The translations under genes and the position numbers were made by a program. A stretch of DNA of 64,000 bases from Sipunculus nudus. Lineage: Eukaryota; Annelida; Sipuncula; Golfingiida; Sipunculidae. Of this stretch, positions 11,663 to 24,186 are shown one piece after another (position 1 is the stretch's first letter; each line of letters opens with the position of its first letter). Location of the stretch: the NCBI GenBank assembly GCA_026874595.1, contig CM049313.1:49839659-49903658 (forward strand), given 5' to 3'. The notes under the pieces were generated by a model that was not told the DNA's origin, made no database searches, and was given only the letters and a program-made list of their open reading frames with translations.

Positions 11663-11999
11663 AAAAAAATCGAATACCGATTAATGAAACCAATACAAAT
11701 CTGCATTCTAAGAAATACAAGCCTACATCATCTGGGGGATCCCATGGCATTCGCTTATTTGGCCCATATTCCCATGTAAATTCGTTGAAAGGTGACTTTT
11801 CATTTATGAGTATTCCTTGATGGGATTTTGAAAAAAAATCGAATACCGATTAATGAAACCAATACAAATCTGCATTCTAAGAAATACAAGCCTACATCAT
11901 CTGGGGGATCCCATGGCATTCGCTTATTTGGCCCATATTCCCATGTAAATTCGTTGAAAGGTGACTTTTCATTTATGAGTATTCCTTGATGGTATTCCT
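11663..11999 (+). repeat. 169-bp tandem duplication inside unit A
   Basis: The segment starting 'aaaaaaatcgaataccga' at 11663 and ending 'gagtattccttgatgg' is repeated immediately at 11831-11999 with a period of 169 bases and almost no differences. Unit B has it once (about 20805-20965). The duplication is therefore recent and specific to unit A. Confidence 0.93.
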
Positions 12000-13030
12000 C
12001 TATCTGGATAATATGCCGGTCAATAGTAAAATCTAATCAATTCTTCATTGAACCATACCCGAAATGTCCGAACAATTTCATGGACTTTGCTCATGATTGC
12101 GCGAGTTATGTTATGAACAATCACACACACACAAGTACATAACCAAACACATGTATGCATAACTTCCTGGCTGTGGCAATAAAATTTGCATGAACAATTC
12201 TTACCCTTAAAACGGATAGCTGGTTTTAAGACAATTTCTTGCGGGGAAAATGTATGGAATCAAACCTCCGGGCTTAACAGCCTTGGTGTACTAATTAAGT
12301 GAATTCTTGAGTAGCAAATGTCCTTGCAAGCTTACGTCTTATGTCTTATTTGATTAAGTTACAACATTAGGTGTCAGACTGCAGGCATTACGTTTGACGT
12401 GTCAGGCAAGCTTGTTCTCGTAAACGTGGTGTTTTGCAATAAGGCGGGACGCTGCAATCAGTGAGGTCGATATCAGCCTTGCACATGACCATGACATGTG
12501 TGAGCGAAACTGTAACAGAAGTCTTGAACCGGGCAGCGGCCACAAGCATCCGTGGTGTTGCTACTTGTTGCTTATAATGCTTCAGTCTCGTCAAACAAAT
12601 CGTTATGTGAACGTACTATTATGGAATATGTGTTCATGGTGCCATTGTAAATTATTGGCATTATTGCGTATTGTATATGCACCATTCCATTAATGTCACA
12701 CTATTTTGTATTCTTCCTGCATAAAGCCAAATCAACATTTCACGTGTATGTAACTATCTGTAAGGTAGCAGGTATGATATATTTGTGCAATCCGGCTGTT
12801 TTAAGAAGAAAATAAACATATCATACATTTGTTATTTTTCTTAAAAAAATACTAATGTTACGTAGAGCTATATGTACCTTAGTATTGTATTTAGAAAACC
12901 AATAAAAGCTCATGAATGGGAAATTCAGTTATAAAATAAAGAGATAGGTCACGGGCTAATACTGGAACTTAGAAAATTGGGCTCAACACCTTGGCACAGA
13001 TAACAAGTGTTCCAGGAGTCTTATTAGGCT

Positions 13031-13035
<5 letters not shown>

Positions 13036-13073
<38 letters not shown>
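13036..13073. repeat. (TA)n microsatellite
   Basis: About 38 bases of alternating AT. The equivalent position in unit B holds a longer array (21896-21962), so this is a length-variable locus between the duplicated copies. Confidence 0.95.
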
Positions 13074-13075
<2 letters not shown>

Positions 13076-15173
13076 GTCAATAATATACACGTTTTGGAAG
13101 ACATTAAAATATGGTTACGCACTTCACCCTTTTGTTATTTCAAATAACGAACACTTGAATAAATGAACATTTGTTACAGGTATTCATATGATGATATGTA
13201 AAACATCTACATTTTTACTGTAACCTTTCCATAGCCATTGCATGCAAAATAATCTTCATTTGATTGAGGCCGGACGGAATGTGGTTATACAAGCTTATAT
13301 CACCTTTCCTGCTGTCTTGAGTGCTTCATGTCATAAGCAAATATTATTAATTTGCACCAGGAAACTTGTTTATTATGATTACTCTGAATTTGGTAAACAA
13401 AATAACTTTCAGCACTCAACGACCTTCACCTGGACGTTGTGGTAGGACAAAAATATTTGTTCGTTATCGTCAGGCACATATAATATATAAGGTCAGTCTT
13501 GATGCACTAGAAATATAAGAAACGCCATTTACATCAAATAACGAAACGTTTTCAAGCAGGTAATAAATATATTTTTCAGCAATTAACGGGTACCACCTGG
13601 TATGCACATCGAAAATAATTGATTTTTAATTATCGTCCAACATATCTGGTCTAAGTAGGACCTTAATCTATTAGAAATATGAGACATTTTTATTAGTACA
13701 AGAAAAAATTGGGTTACAGAGCAGCGTGTGTAAGGCTTCCTAGGTACGCGGTCAGTTAGTACAAAGACACCCGACGACTTACATCATGTCGCATTCGATT
13801 TTTTTAATTCCTCCTTTTATACATATAATATATACATGTTTACTTTCCCCTTATTTCCATGAGTACATGACTGAATCATATATGACTTACATCGATTTCT
13901 TCTTAGCTGTGCTATCATATTCATTCTGCATTGTTATTTAATCGAATAAATTATAAACTAGCTTAACCTACCCTTTCTGAGTTTGCAATTAAAGAACAAT
14001 TTAGTTTCATTCCTAAAACGACAGATGACCTTTCAGTACAACAAAGATAATATTATATCAAGATATTAATGGATAATACAACGGTACAATAATGACAGGT
14101 AGTGAAAACTTTGCTCCACAGGGCACAGGAATATCACGCCTGTCGATAATTTGGGAATCAATGAGCAAAATATAAGGCAACAGATAAGTATTTCCACATA
14201 TTCAATAAACCGAATCATATTTGGTTTGCTCAAGGAACGCCATGGAAAGCTCTTGAGTGTTGGTTCAGAGTGACAAAATGTTTTATGGTTTGATACACAA
14301 TCGTAGATGGCGCTGCGATAGCCCCTTCGAAAAATTGTTTGATATTTCACTTGATCTATGGAGAAATATTGAAGATGAGCCACTTCAGGACACGTCTTGC
14401 ATCATTCATAAAACGTGCATATCCCAGGCTTAGCCACAGAGGAGTTGCATGTCAAAAGTCCAGTGCGACCTTCGTATCCGTAATAATGTTAAATTAAATA
14501 GGTGTTATTAAAGGGTATGAGTATGGTAGAAACTGGTATGGTTATTGATTACGACCATTGGTGTACGTGATTATATTACAGTGCTGTGACACCGAAGAAT
14601 TTGAAAATGGATTTATAATGAACGGTTTATTTGATAAAATGTCGTTGGTATGTTATTCAATATTACGGACTTGTTATCAAATTACGCGGATATATGAGCG
14701 AGTTATACTGATATCTAATTTCATTATACGAGGGTGGTATAATTTTATCCTGATGTGTTATTAAATGATACACTTTCTTCATTTTAGTCAATCGAATATG
14801 ACACGGGAAAATGTAGTTAAATGGCTACATATGTTAGTTGTCAAATGAGAGTGTCTATAAAAAAACGTTAATTTGTAAATTCCAACGTAAGATTAAATAA
14901 CGAATGCATGAAAAGGCCGAAAGGACCAGATAACTGGCAAATCTTTAGGTCGTTTTTCGTTTGGGCCATGGTACAAAAAGACCTTGATGTCTGTGATGAT
15001 CTGTGGGCTGTCAATATGAACAAGATATTTATTTATAGATATAGGTTTTTACACTAGTGCCAGACTCTCTGCATGCTGGTGGCTTTGGGTTGTTGTTGCT
15101 CTGTGTGCCCGCCCGATGTCTGGTCTTGACCTCGGTATCGCGTGGTCTGGAGATAATGTGGATATGCCCTTGG

Positions 15174-15362
15174 TTACCTTTGCGTTTGGTTCGGCGTGGC
15201 ATCTACATATACCCATTCAAAGGCCTCACTTGATTTATTTACCCTTAGCATGTGGAGGCCAATATTTGGAAACTTAACTGTTAACTTTTGGCGTTGTTGA
15301 GTGAGCTGATAGGGACCCCGGCTTGATGGTGTCAATATGATCAGCTCGAGCTCCGACTCCAC
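15174..15362 (-). other. Open frame of 62 codons conserved in both duplication units (copy A)
   Basis: On the minus strand a frame reads …VESELELIILTPSSRG…FPNIGLHMLRVNKSSEAFEW…TPNQTQR. It is kept open in unit B (24187-24375) with only a few replacements. It ends at AAAG|GTAACC, a fair splice-donor match (about 15175), so it could be a relic exon of a host gene. The evidence is weak: unit B has an extra base just upstream that would break an extension of the frame, and no acceptor with a pyrimidine tract is seen. I recognise no protein family. It may equally be chance preserved by the recent duplication. Confidence 0.25.
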
Positions 15363-15929
15363 GTTTCTTTTGCTTGTTCCTTCGTGGAATATTATTTTTT
15401 TTATGGGACGATAGTATAACAGAATCTTTCGGCTGACAATTTCAACGAAATATTGGTGCTGGTTGACAGATGGTCTTAAAATGCTTGATATCGGTTGGCT
15501 GGCAATTAAAAATTATTGATACTGTTGTTCCGATGGTAAAAAAAAAATCTTGTTATATGTTGGCTGACTACGCACCTCTAGCAGTGGTTATACTCTGAAA
15601 TCGCCCCAGGTCCGCTTTTAACCGCTGGTTTTTGTGGAAAGATTATGTGGGCATGGCCTACAAGGTAGACACAGAGCAAAGAATTGTAATCGGGCTAATG
15701 AGAGTGTGGTATGGCAGTGTGCATATCCATTCCCATTTTAAACATGCAACACCCGGCATCAGTGGCTTCATTGCACCGTGGCATTTCCTCCCCTTGATCT
15801 GATTCTTGGCAATAGACCATGGCCTGCTTAATCAGACTAAAGGCAAATATATATTGTGCTACCTTATAATGATTCTGATGGTAATTAAGGCAATTGGAGC
15901 TAAATGCAAGTGTCCTTTAATATCCATTT

Positions 15930-16327
15930 ATTCATTGGATAGTATTATCACGTGTGCCGTATGAACGTATCTTAATTACCGCCTGCGGATATGAACAGGG
16001 GAGGTGGTTCTTACATCATGGGTGCGTTTTTTTAATGAACATCAGATTGTTGATAATTTTGCTTTGTATAAGGATTCAGTGGGTGCAGTTGGTTTTACCT
16101 TGCACCTCAGTTACTGCCAATTTAGTAACATTAAGTACGTTAGTTAAAATTAGCACTTATCCCCCTACATCACTTACATATTTGCTCTCTTACATAAATG
16201 TTCAGTGGTTGGTCTGAACTAGTGGGAGATGAGAAAATAAACATGCTTAGCTAAAGGTTTAGATACCAGCTCTCTGGACATCTTGGCAACCGTCCAGGCA
16301 GTCACTGAGTCGTTGCTAACTTTTTTT
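15930..16327. other. About 400-bp segment present only in unit A
   Basis: Unit A runs 'aatatccattt' then about 400 extra bases, then 'ttgtccttcatggtt'. Unit B (24935-24955) joins these flanks directly. The edges share only a short T run, which suggests a deletion in B by micro-homology more than an insertion with a target duplication. No gene or TIR is seen in the segment. Confidence 0.65.
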
Positions 16328-16749
16328 TGTCCTTCATGGTTATCATCCGATGTGTTTCAGTCTTTTTAAAAGCGCACTTAAATTACTATTCCACAATAAA
16401 TTTATAAACGTAGAGAACGTTGTAATTATCAAATGTCATTTTATCATATATGTTTAGCATTTTTGTAAGCAGTGTAACATATCGCATTCTGGGGAAGAAA
16501 CTAGTTGAATACGATTCTTTCGGTTTCATTTGAGCCTTAAAGCCTAACATGAATATTTAAAATTAAACCCGCTCATACCTACTATTTGGAAACTTAAAAA
16601 GTGTTTGTTCAAGAGAACCGTTGCCAAGCAATGAAAGACTAAAGGGTAAAGAGTTTAAAATTTGTTTTATATTCAAATAATTTGTGACAATTGTATATGT
16701 GACAATTTTTCATAACTTGGGTTATGTTAGTTTTCTGTTTTTGAGGCTG

Positions 16750-16795
16750 CCCCCCTCCCTCCCTCCTCCTCTTTCTCTTTCTCTCTCTCCCGTAT
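16750..16795. repeat. Polypyrimidine tract (CCT/CTTT)
   Basis: About 45 bases of nearly pure C/T: 'ccccctccctccctcctcc' followed by 'tctttctctttctctctctc'. It is preserved in unit B at 25352-25397. Confidence 0.85.
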
Positions 16796-16937
16796 TCCCA
16801 ATTTGAAAGCCTGCACTTTAAAGAGCAGATTCAAGGCATCTCTCCAGACTTTATAGCGAGTTGAACTAATTCGTCCACGGCAGTAGGTCTGTATTTCTTT
16901 CGTTTTAACATGAAGATCTCAAACGACTACACTATAT

Positions 16938-17334
16938 TGTAACGGGGTGACATAAAAGCGGACCGAACTGTCTCGTTTGTGAAACTTGTGCGCCACCGAC
17001 ATGGGTTCGAATCCCGGATCGGCTAAGTATTTTGCCCTCAACAATTTATCTTCGTAACAAACGGGGGCTCGTCCAACGTGACGGTAAACTTTGTGGCCCA
17101 GGGAATAAGCTCACCAAAGTGTGACTCATGGAATAATTTGTCTTGTTCTGATAGCAGAACGCTCTTAAGAGGGGGTGTGTTACGGAGTGACATAAAAGCG
17201 GACCGAACTGTCTTGCTAGTGAAGCTTGCTTTGCTAGCGAAGCGGTTGGTACGCCGGACTTGTGCTCCACCGACCTGGGTTCGACTCCCGAATTGGCCTA
17301 GAATTTTTCCCTTCAACAATTTGTCTTCATAACA
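16938..17334 (+). mobile_element. TRIM-type miniature LTR element, copy A2
   Basis: The 5' LTR is 16938-17059 (TGTAACGG…TCGTAACA) and the 3' LTR 17178-17334 (TGTTACGG…CATAACA). The internal region is only 118 nt, begins with a PBS-like ACGGGGGCTCGTCC and ends with the purine-rich AAGAGGGGGTG. The element is flanked by ATAT on both sides (16934-16937 and 17335-17338), a 4-bp target duplication as in Ty3/gypsy-type integration. The 3' LTR holds a tRNA-like Pol III unit with A-box TAGCGAAGCGG and a B box with one change (GGTTCGACTCC). The 5' LTR is about 35 nt shorter because the A-box part is deleted between CTTG repeats; unit B still has that part. No coding capacity. Confidence 0.88.
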
Positions 17335-19633
17335 ATATTACCGCTGCTTATGGAGCGAAACTATAACTGGACGAGATTAACCTTAATCCTCTGTCTGCCC
17401 TTTCGGTTGTCTGAAGGCTTGTCTTGTGATCAGTTTACAAGATAACTAGAAAGCACATTATTATCCACAGCAATCACTGGAGCAAGAAAAAGATGATTAA
17501 ATAATGGAGCTGACTCATTGTCGACCAGGTTGCAGGTTATTTTCGTTGTATGTTCGTAGGTCATTTTGATTATCCCGTGCTGTTACTTAGCCCTCTTATT
17601 AATACACTGTAAAAGAAGCTCTCACACGTGATATATATGTTTGGTTAATATGATATGCCTTCTTGGAGGCTGATTAGAAATCAAGTTAATGATAGTGAAT
17701 GTATGCGCACTGTCATTATTCGCCTTTTCGACTCTTGAAAAAAAAAAGAAAAAAAAACTGATTGATCATTGTACTGAGCGATCTTACACAAATTTGACAG
17801 AATGCTGAATTGTTCCCAGGTATCAAAGTGAGCAGAATGGGGTCGGGCCCAATTTAATCGTATTACAAATGATGTAATTGTAAAATTATTGTATATTGAG
17901 TGATTCGCAGTGAGTAATGGATGTATCAATCTAATTTTGGTTTGATTAATCACCACTGGACCATCTTTGGAGACCTCGACATTGCGTGTGAGAGACAAGC
18001 TCTTGCACTCTGTCGCTCAGAAGAAATGATACATCTTTTCCGAAAATGTTTATTTTAATTTGGCATATAAATCATATTTGGCACATAAATGAAAATTAAA
18101 AGAAAAGGCGACATGCCTTTCCACATTTTACTGTTTATTTGGCTGATCAAAGTTACAAATGGATATATTAAACCACTGAGGGTTTCTCGAAAGTTGACCT
18201 GTGGGGTAAAGAACGGTCGATTAATATTTTAAACTTCTACCAAATTCCCGTTTGTACCATGTGCCACATTAAGCTATAATTACGTCATCGTTGAAGCTAC
18301 GTTGATATAGCCTCTCGCAAAATGGTGAGAATCGGGAAGGAATGAGTACGATTCCGGTGGTAAGAGTTTTTGTGGGCGTCACTAAAAACATGTAGTGAAG
18401 ATTACAATGTAGTCTGTTAAAATATGTTGGTAAGAATTGTTTCAAGGCAAATTACATAAACAAGGGTGTTTTTGTGGGAAAGACTTCGCGGAAAGAGGAA
18501 CATTTTATAAGCATGTGCATGTGTAATGTAAAAAGGTGTTTCCTTGAAAAGTAACAGAGTTTAAGTTTAAAGTTTGATAGTTGAGACAAGCAGTCAGGGA
18601 TATCCTTCATTGCCTAACTGGGAGAGGTTTGTTTTGAGTATAAACAACCTCTGGCAGAAGAATGAGCCCCTCGCTGTCACTTTGATTGGTTTGAGCACCC
18701 TAGATACAGTCATTGGTTATCTTCCGCGATCTAAAAATAATGTTTAAACACATGGCTAATGCAAGATTATTACGAAAAAAAGGATTACTTTTTACAGTCT
18801 GATATCACCCCTTAAGAGTCTCATCCGACTTTACACATTGCCTTCCTGGTCTTGGGCCTGTTTATTCTTGTAGCTTTCCCAGCTCCCTAACTCCAGCGCC
18901 CTAACGATGACGCCACTACGCTCCACGGAGCCCGATACAAGAGAGTCCCTCAAATCCTCCCAGTTGTCGAGCGATAAAGCATAAGTAACTGTAGAATGAT
19001 CCCCGCGCTATCCAAGATGTCAAGATGAAACATTCCACGGGAAAACGGAAAAACCCCAAACCTGCGTCGACGTCCCCTTTCCAATGAAGTAGGGAACGCC
19101 GATCGCTCCCTCTTATTACAGTTAAGAACAAAAACCCCTCTCTTACTGCCGTATATTATGGAATATATAGTTTGGTTATACTAAAACAATAAATAAACTT
19201 GTCTTCATTTAGATTTGATAAAAATCACAGAATTTATACACAATACACAAAATACTATGATATTATGTTACAATTAATTAAGACTCCGTTAGGTATTTGA
19301 TAATATCCTTAATTTGTAATTGACACATGTTATTAAAATATTGTTGCAGAAATTATGAAGAAAATATCGCTATCAATTTCCATGTTAAACAACATTTTAC
19401 TTTAAGGTAAACCGTTTAAAAACATCCGCGATGAAAATCAACACAAAGGGACATGTTTTTTTTTTACTAAGTTTACAACAAAGTTTATACACCACTATCA
19501 GCACACAACAGATTATAAATATATCCAAAGAAGCAATTTTAGCCTCTGTAATGCGTTTTTTTACCTATACTCCGTTCTACGAACCATGGTCCACATGAGT
19601 TTTCCATTTAAGATATAGAATATATATATATAT

Positions 19634-20018
19634 AGTTACGGGGTGACATAAAGCCGGACCGAACTGTCTCGTTAGTGAAGCTTGCTTTTCTAGCGAAGCG
19701 GTTGGAAGGCCGGACATGTGCGCCACCGACATGGGTTCGAATCCCGGATCGACCCAATATTTTCCCCTGAGCAATTGTATTCGTAACAAAATGGGGGCTC
19801 GTCCGGGGTGACAGTTAACAGCGGCAGGGAATGAGCTCACCAAAGTGTGACTCCTGGGATAATTAGTCTTGTTCTGATAGCAGAACCCTCTTATGAGGGT
19901 GTGTGTTACGGGGTGACATAAAAGTGGACCGAACTGTCTCGCTAGTGAAGCTTGCCACCAACATGGGTTCGAATCCGGAATCGGCCAAATGTTTTCCCCT
20001 GAAAAAAATTGTCTTCGT

Positions 20019-20022
<4 letters not shown>
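19634..20022 (+). mobile_element. TRIM-type miniature LTR element, copy B1 (both LTRs present)
   Basis: The 5' LTR is 19634-19788, the PBS 19792-19809 (TGGGGGCTCGTCCGGGGT, 17/18 to the tRNA-Pro complement) and the internal region about 115 nt. A GA/GT-rich tract precedes the 3' LTR at 19904-20022 (TGTTACGGGG…TTCGTAACA). The 5' LTR has A box TAGCGAAGCGG and a perfect B box GGTTCGAATCC. The 3' LTR lacks about 37 nt covering the A box and the anticodon-like part but keeps the B-box region. AT-rich sequence, including 'atat', abuts both ends. This is the unit-B counterpart of the element at 10715. The 148-codon minus-strand frame over it (19577-20023) is a shadow. Confidence 0.88.

Positions 20023-20061
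<39 letters not shown>
20023..20061. repeat. (TA)n microsatellite at the 3' edge of copy B1
   Basis: About 39 bases of alternating AT starting immediately after the LTR terminus AACA. Together with the (TA) run on the 5' side this suggests that the element inserted into an AT-rich or (TA)n target. Confidence 0.95.
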
Positions 20062-20064
<3 letters not shown>

Positions 20065-21893
20065 TGTCTCTATGTACAATTAATCGTAACGTTTATAAAC
20101 ATATAAGTTACAAATATGAGTTATTAATGGGCTTATATATATATTTTATGCCTGAACAAATAATTCTATAGGCCTACAACAGGTGCAAATTCTCACAAAC
20201 GTCCCTCGGCCCAATGTTTGTTCCAATTAATAAGGCCCATGGAAACATGTCAAACATTTATTATATTTATTATCTGCTGTCTGTCCTCTCTTCAGTCATA
20301 CATTTATACCTCTTCTAATGAAAGTTTCATTATAAATTGAGTTTATACATGTGTAGATCTATTCTAATTTACGATCAACACGGTCAAAAGGACGATATGT
20401 CACCACAGCATAGGAACAACATAAACCATTTCACCCCTACTGGTAAAATTTACTCCAGCCAATCCAGGGCATTATCTGACCCCTTGTTTACAAGCGCCTC
20501 TTGGAGAAACTGTCGCAAAGTTTGTAGACTGATTCTCACATTTAAGAATAACAGTTTTATATGTATGATGGAAAATAAAGCAGATGGTTCTTCTACCCTA
20601 TATTGTTAATTTTTTTTATGATATTTAACTCCATTTTTCTTCTCCTGCAAAAAATCGGTGAATCATTGGTTGTGTAACGGAGTACAGTTGTAGACAGTTG
20701 AAAAACTTCGCATTAGCTAGAGCATGCATCGCATCATACGTTATTACCTAACTTGTTGAAAGTCGGTCTCTGTAGAGATCCACTTATCATTGAAGAAACG
20801 TTAAAAAAATCGAATACCGAGGTTAATAAAACCAATACAAATCTGCATTCTAAGAAATACAAGCCTACATCATGTGGGGGATCCCACGGCATTCACTTAT
20901 TCGGCCCATATTCCCATGTTTGTTTGTGAAAAGGTGACTTTTCATTTGTGAGTATTCCTTGGTGGTGTTCCTCTATCCGGATAATATGCCGGTCAACAGT
21001 AAAATCTAATCAATTCTTCATTCAACCATACCCGAAATGTACGAACAATTTCATGGACTTTGCTCATGATTGCGCAAGTTATGTTATGAACAATCACACA
21101 CACACGAGTACATAAAAAAAACACATGTACGCATAACTTCCTGGCTGTGGCAATAAAATTTGCATGAACAATTCTTACCCTTAAAACGGTTAGGTGGTTT
21201 TAAGACAATTTCTTGCGGGGAAAATGTATGGAATCAAACCTCCGGGCTTAACAACCTTAGTGTACTAATTAAGTCAATTCTTGAGTAGCAAATGTCCTTG
21301 TAAGCTTACGTCTTATGTCTTATTTGATATAGTTACAACATTAGGTGTCAGACTGCAGGCATTACGTTTGACGTGTCAGACAAGCTTGTTCTCGTAAACA
21401 TGGTGTTTTGCAATAAGGCGGGACGCTGCAATCAGTGAGGTCGATATCAGCCTTGCACATGACCATGACATGTGTGAGCGAAACTGTAACAGAAGTCTTG
21501 AACCGGGCAGCGGCCACAAGCATCCGTGGTGTTGCTACTTGTTGCTTATAATGCTTCAGTCTCGTCAAACAAATCGTTATGGAATATGTGTTCATGGTAC
21601 CAATGTAAATTATTGGCATTATTGCGTATTGTATATGCACCATTCCATTAATGTCACACTATTTTGTATTCTTCCTGCATAAAGCCAATCAACAGTTCAC
21701 GTGTATGTAACTTTAAGGTAGCAGGTATGATATATTTGTGCAATCCGGCTGTTTTAAGAAGAAAATAAACATATAATACTTTTGTTATTTTTCTTAAAAA
21801 AAATAGTAATGTTACGTTAAGCTATATGTACCTTAGTATTGTATTTAGAAAACCAATTAAAGCTCATGCATGGGAAATTCAGTTATAAAATAA

Positions 21894-21895
<2 letters not shown>

Positions 21896-21961
<66 letters not shown>

Positions 21962-21962
21962 T
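21896..21962. repeat. (TA)n microsatellite
   Basis: About 67 bases of alternating AT with one C interruption. It is the unit-B counterpart of the shorter run at 13036. Confidence 0.95.
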
Positions 21963-23686
21963 ATGTAAATAATATACACGTTTTGAAAAACATTTAAATA
22001 TGGTAACGCACTTCACCCTTTTGTTTTTTTTATATAACGAACACTTGAATAAATGAACATTTTTTACAGGTATTCATATGATGATATGTAAAACATTAAC
22101 ATTTTTACTGTAACCTTTCCATAGCTATTGCATGCAAAATAATCTTCATTTGATGGGGCCGGACGGAATGTGGTTATACAAGCTTTTATCACCTTTCCTG
22201 CTGTCTTGAGTGCTTCATGTCATAAGCAAATATTATTAATTTGCACCAGGAAACTTGTTTATTATGATTACTCTGAATTTGGTAAACAAAATAACTTTCA
22301 GCACTCAACGACCTTCACCTGGACGTTGTGGTAGGACAAAAATATTTGTTCGTTATCGTCAGGCACATAATATATTATGTTAGTCTTGATGCACTAGAAA
22401 TATAAGAAACGCCATTTACATCAAATAACGAAACGTATTCAAGCAGGTAATAAATATATTTTTCAGCAATTAACGAGTACCACCTGGTATGCATATCGTT
22501 TTAATTGATTTTTTTTTAATTATCGTCCAACATATCTGGTCTAAGTATGACCTTAATCTAATAGCAATATGAGACATTTTTATTAATACAAGAAAAAATT
22601 GGGTTACAGAGCAGCGTGTGTAAGGGTTCCTAGGTACGCGGTCAGTTAGTACAAAGACACCCGACGACTTACATCATGTCGCATTCGATTTTTTTAATTC
22701 CTCCTTTTATACATATAATATATACATGTTTACTTTCCCCTTATTTCCATGAGTACATGACTGAATCATATATGTCTACATCGATTTCTTCCTAGCTGTG
22801 CTATCATATTCATTATGCATTGTTATTTAATCGAATAAATTATAAACTAGCTTAACCTACCCTTTCTTAGTTTGCAATTAAAGAACAATTTAGTTTCATT
22901 CCTAAAACGACAGTTGACCTTTCAGTACAACAAAGATAATATTATATTAAGATATTAATGGATAATACAACGGTACAATAATGACAGGTAGTGAAAACTT
23001 TGCTCCACAGGGCATAGGAATATCACACCTGGCGATAATTTGGGAATCAATGAGCAAAATATAAAGCATTAGATAAGTATTTCCACATATTCAATCAACC
23101 GAACCATATTTGGTTTGCTCAAGGAACGCCATGGAAAGCTCATGAGTGTTGGTTCAGAGTGACAAAATGTTTTCTGGTTTGATACACAATCGTAGATGGC
23201 GCTGCGATAGCCCCTTCGAAAAATTGTTTGATATTTCACTTGATCTATGGAGAAATATTGAAGATGAGCCACGTCTTGCATCATTCATAAAACGTGCATA
23301 TCCCAGGCTTAGCCACAGAGGAGTTGCATGTCAAAAGTCCAGTGCGACCTTCGTATCAGTAATCATGTTAAATTAAGTAGGGGTTGTTAAAGGGTATGAG
23401 TATGGTAGAAACTGGTATGGTAATTGATTACGACCATTGGTGTACGTTATTATATTACAGTGCTGTGACACCGAAGAATATAAAAATGGATTTATAATGA
23501 ACGGTTTATTTGATAAAATGTCGTTGGTATATTATTGAATATAACGGACTTGTTATCAAATGACGCGGATATATGAGCGAGTTATACTGATATCTAATTT
23601 CATTATACGAGGGTGGTATAATTTTATCCTGCTGTGTTATTAAATGATACACTTTCTTCATTTTAGTCAATCGAATATGACACGTA

Positions 23687-23687
<1 letters not shown>

Positions 23688-23744
<57 letters not shown>

Positions 23745-23766
23745 GTATGTATATATATGTATATAC

Positions 23767-23807
<41 letters not shown>

Positions 23808-23816
23808 CATACATAT
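23688..23816. repeat. Compound (TA)n/(GTAT)n microsatellite, unit B only
   Basis: AT dinucleotides, then five GTAT-type tetranucleotides, then AT and mixed TAC/TGT phrases. It interrupts sequence that is continuous in unit A at about 14803 ('atgacacgggaaaatgtag'). It is therefore a gain of about 130 bases in unit B or a loss in A. Ile/Tyr-rich frames on both strands are artefacts. Confidence 0.9.
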
Positions 23817-24186
23817 TCAGTATTAGTAGAAACCGGAAAAATGTAGTTAACTGGCTACATATGTTAGTTGTCAAATGAGAGTGTCTATAAAAAAACGTTA
23901 ATTTGTAAATTCATTTGTAAATGAAAAGGCCGAAAGGACCAGATAACTGGCAAATCTTTAGGTCGTTTTTCGTTTGGGCCATGGTACAAAAAGACCTTGA
24001 TGTCTGTGATGATCTGTGGGCTGTCAATATGAACAAGATATTTATTTATAGATAAAGGTTTTTACACTAGTGCCAGACTCTCTGCATGCTGGTGGCTTTG
24101 GGTTGTTGTTGCTCTGTGTGCCCGCCCGATGTCTTGTCTTGACCTCGGTATCGCGTGGTCTGGAGATAATGTGGATATGCCCTTGG

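Larger units (their letters stand above)
9881..19400 (+). repeat. Tandem segmental duplication, unit A (about 9.5 kb)
   Basis: This block is repeated head-to-tail by 19412-28580. Shared landmarks in the same order include 'gacatgtttttttta' (9920/19451), the first miniature LTR element (10715/19634), 'gatctattctaatttacgatcaacacgg' (11191/20357) and the second miniature LTR element (16938/25544). The end is marked by 'attatggaatatatagtttgg' (19152/28331). By eye the copies differ by a few percent plus indels. Unit-A-only material includes about 10075-10620, a 169-bp internal duplication at 11663-11999, and about 15930-16327. No complete gene lies in the unit, so it looks like a duplication of intergenic, repeat-bearing DNA. 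Confidence 0.9.

Noticed and set aside
18895-18960. tRNA-like sequence on the minus strand near 'gcgtagtggcgtcatcgttag'
   Set aside because: It resembles an A-box region but no B box follows at tRNA spacing in either duplicated unit.
19577-20023. 148-codon minus-strand frame as a gene
   Set aside because: It is the antisense of the TRIM element; the similar peptide in other copies reflects DNA repeat identity and is not coding conservation.
23506-23874. 122-codon minus-strand frame as a gene
   Set aside because: Most of it translates a TA/GTAT microsatellite.
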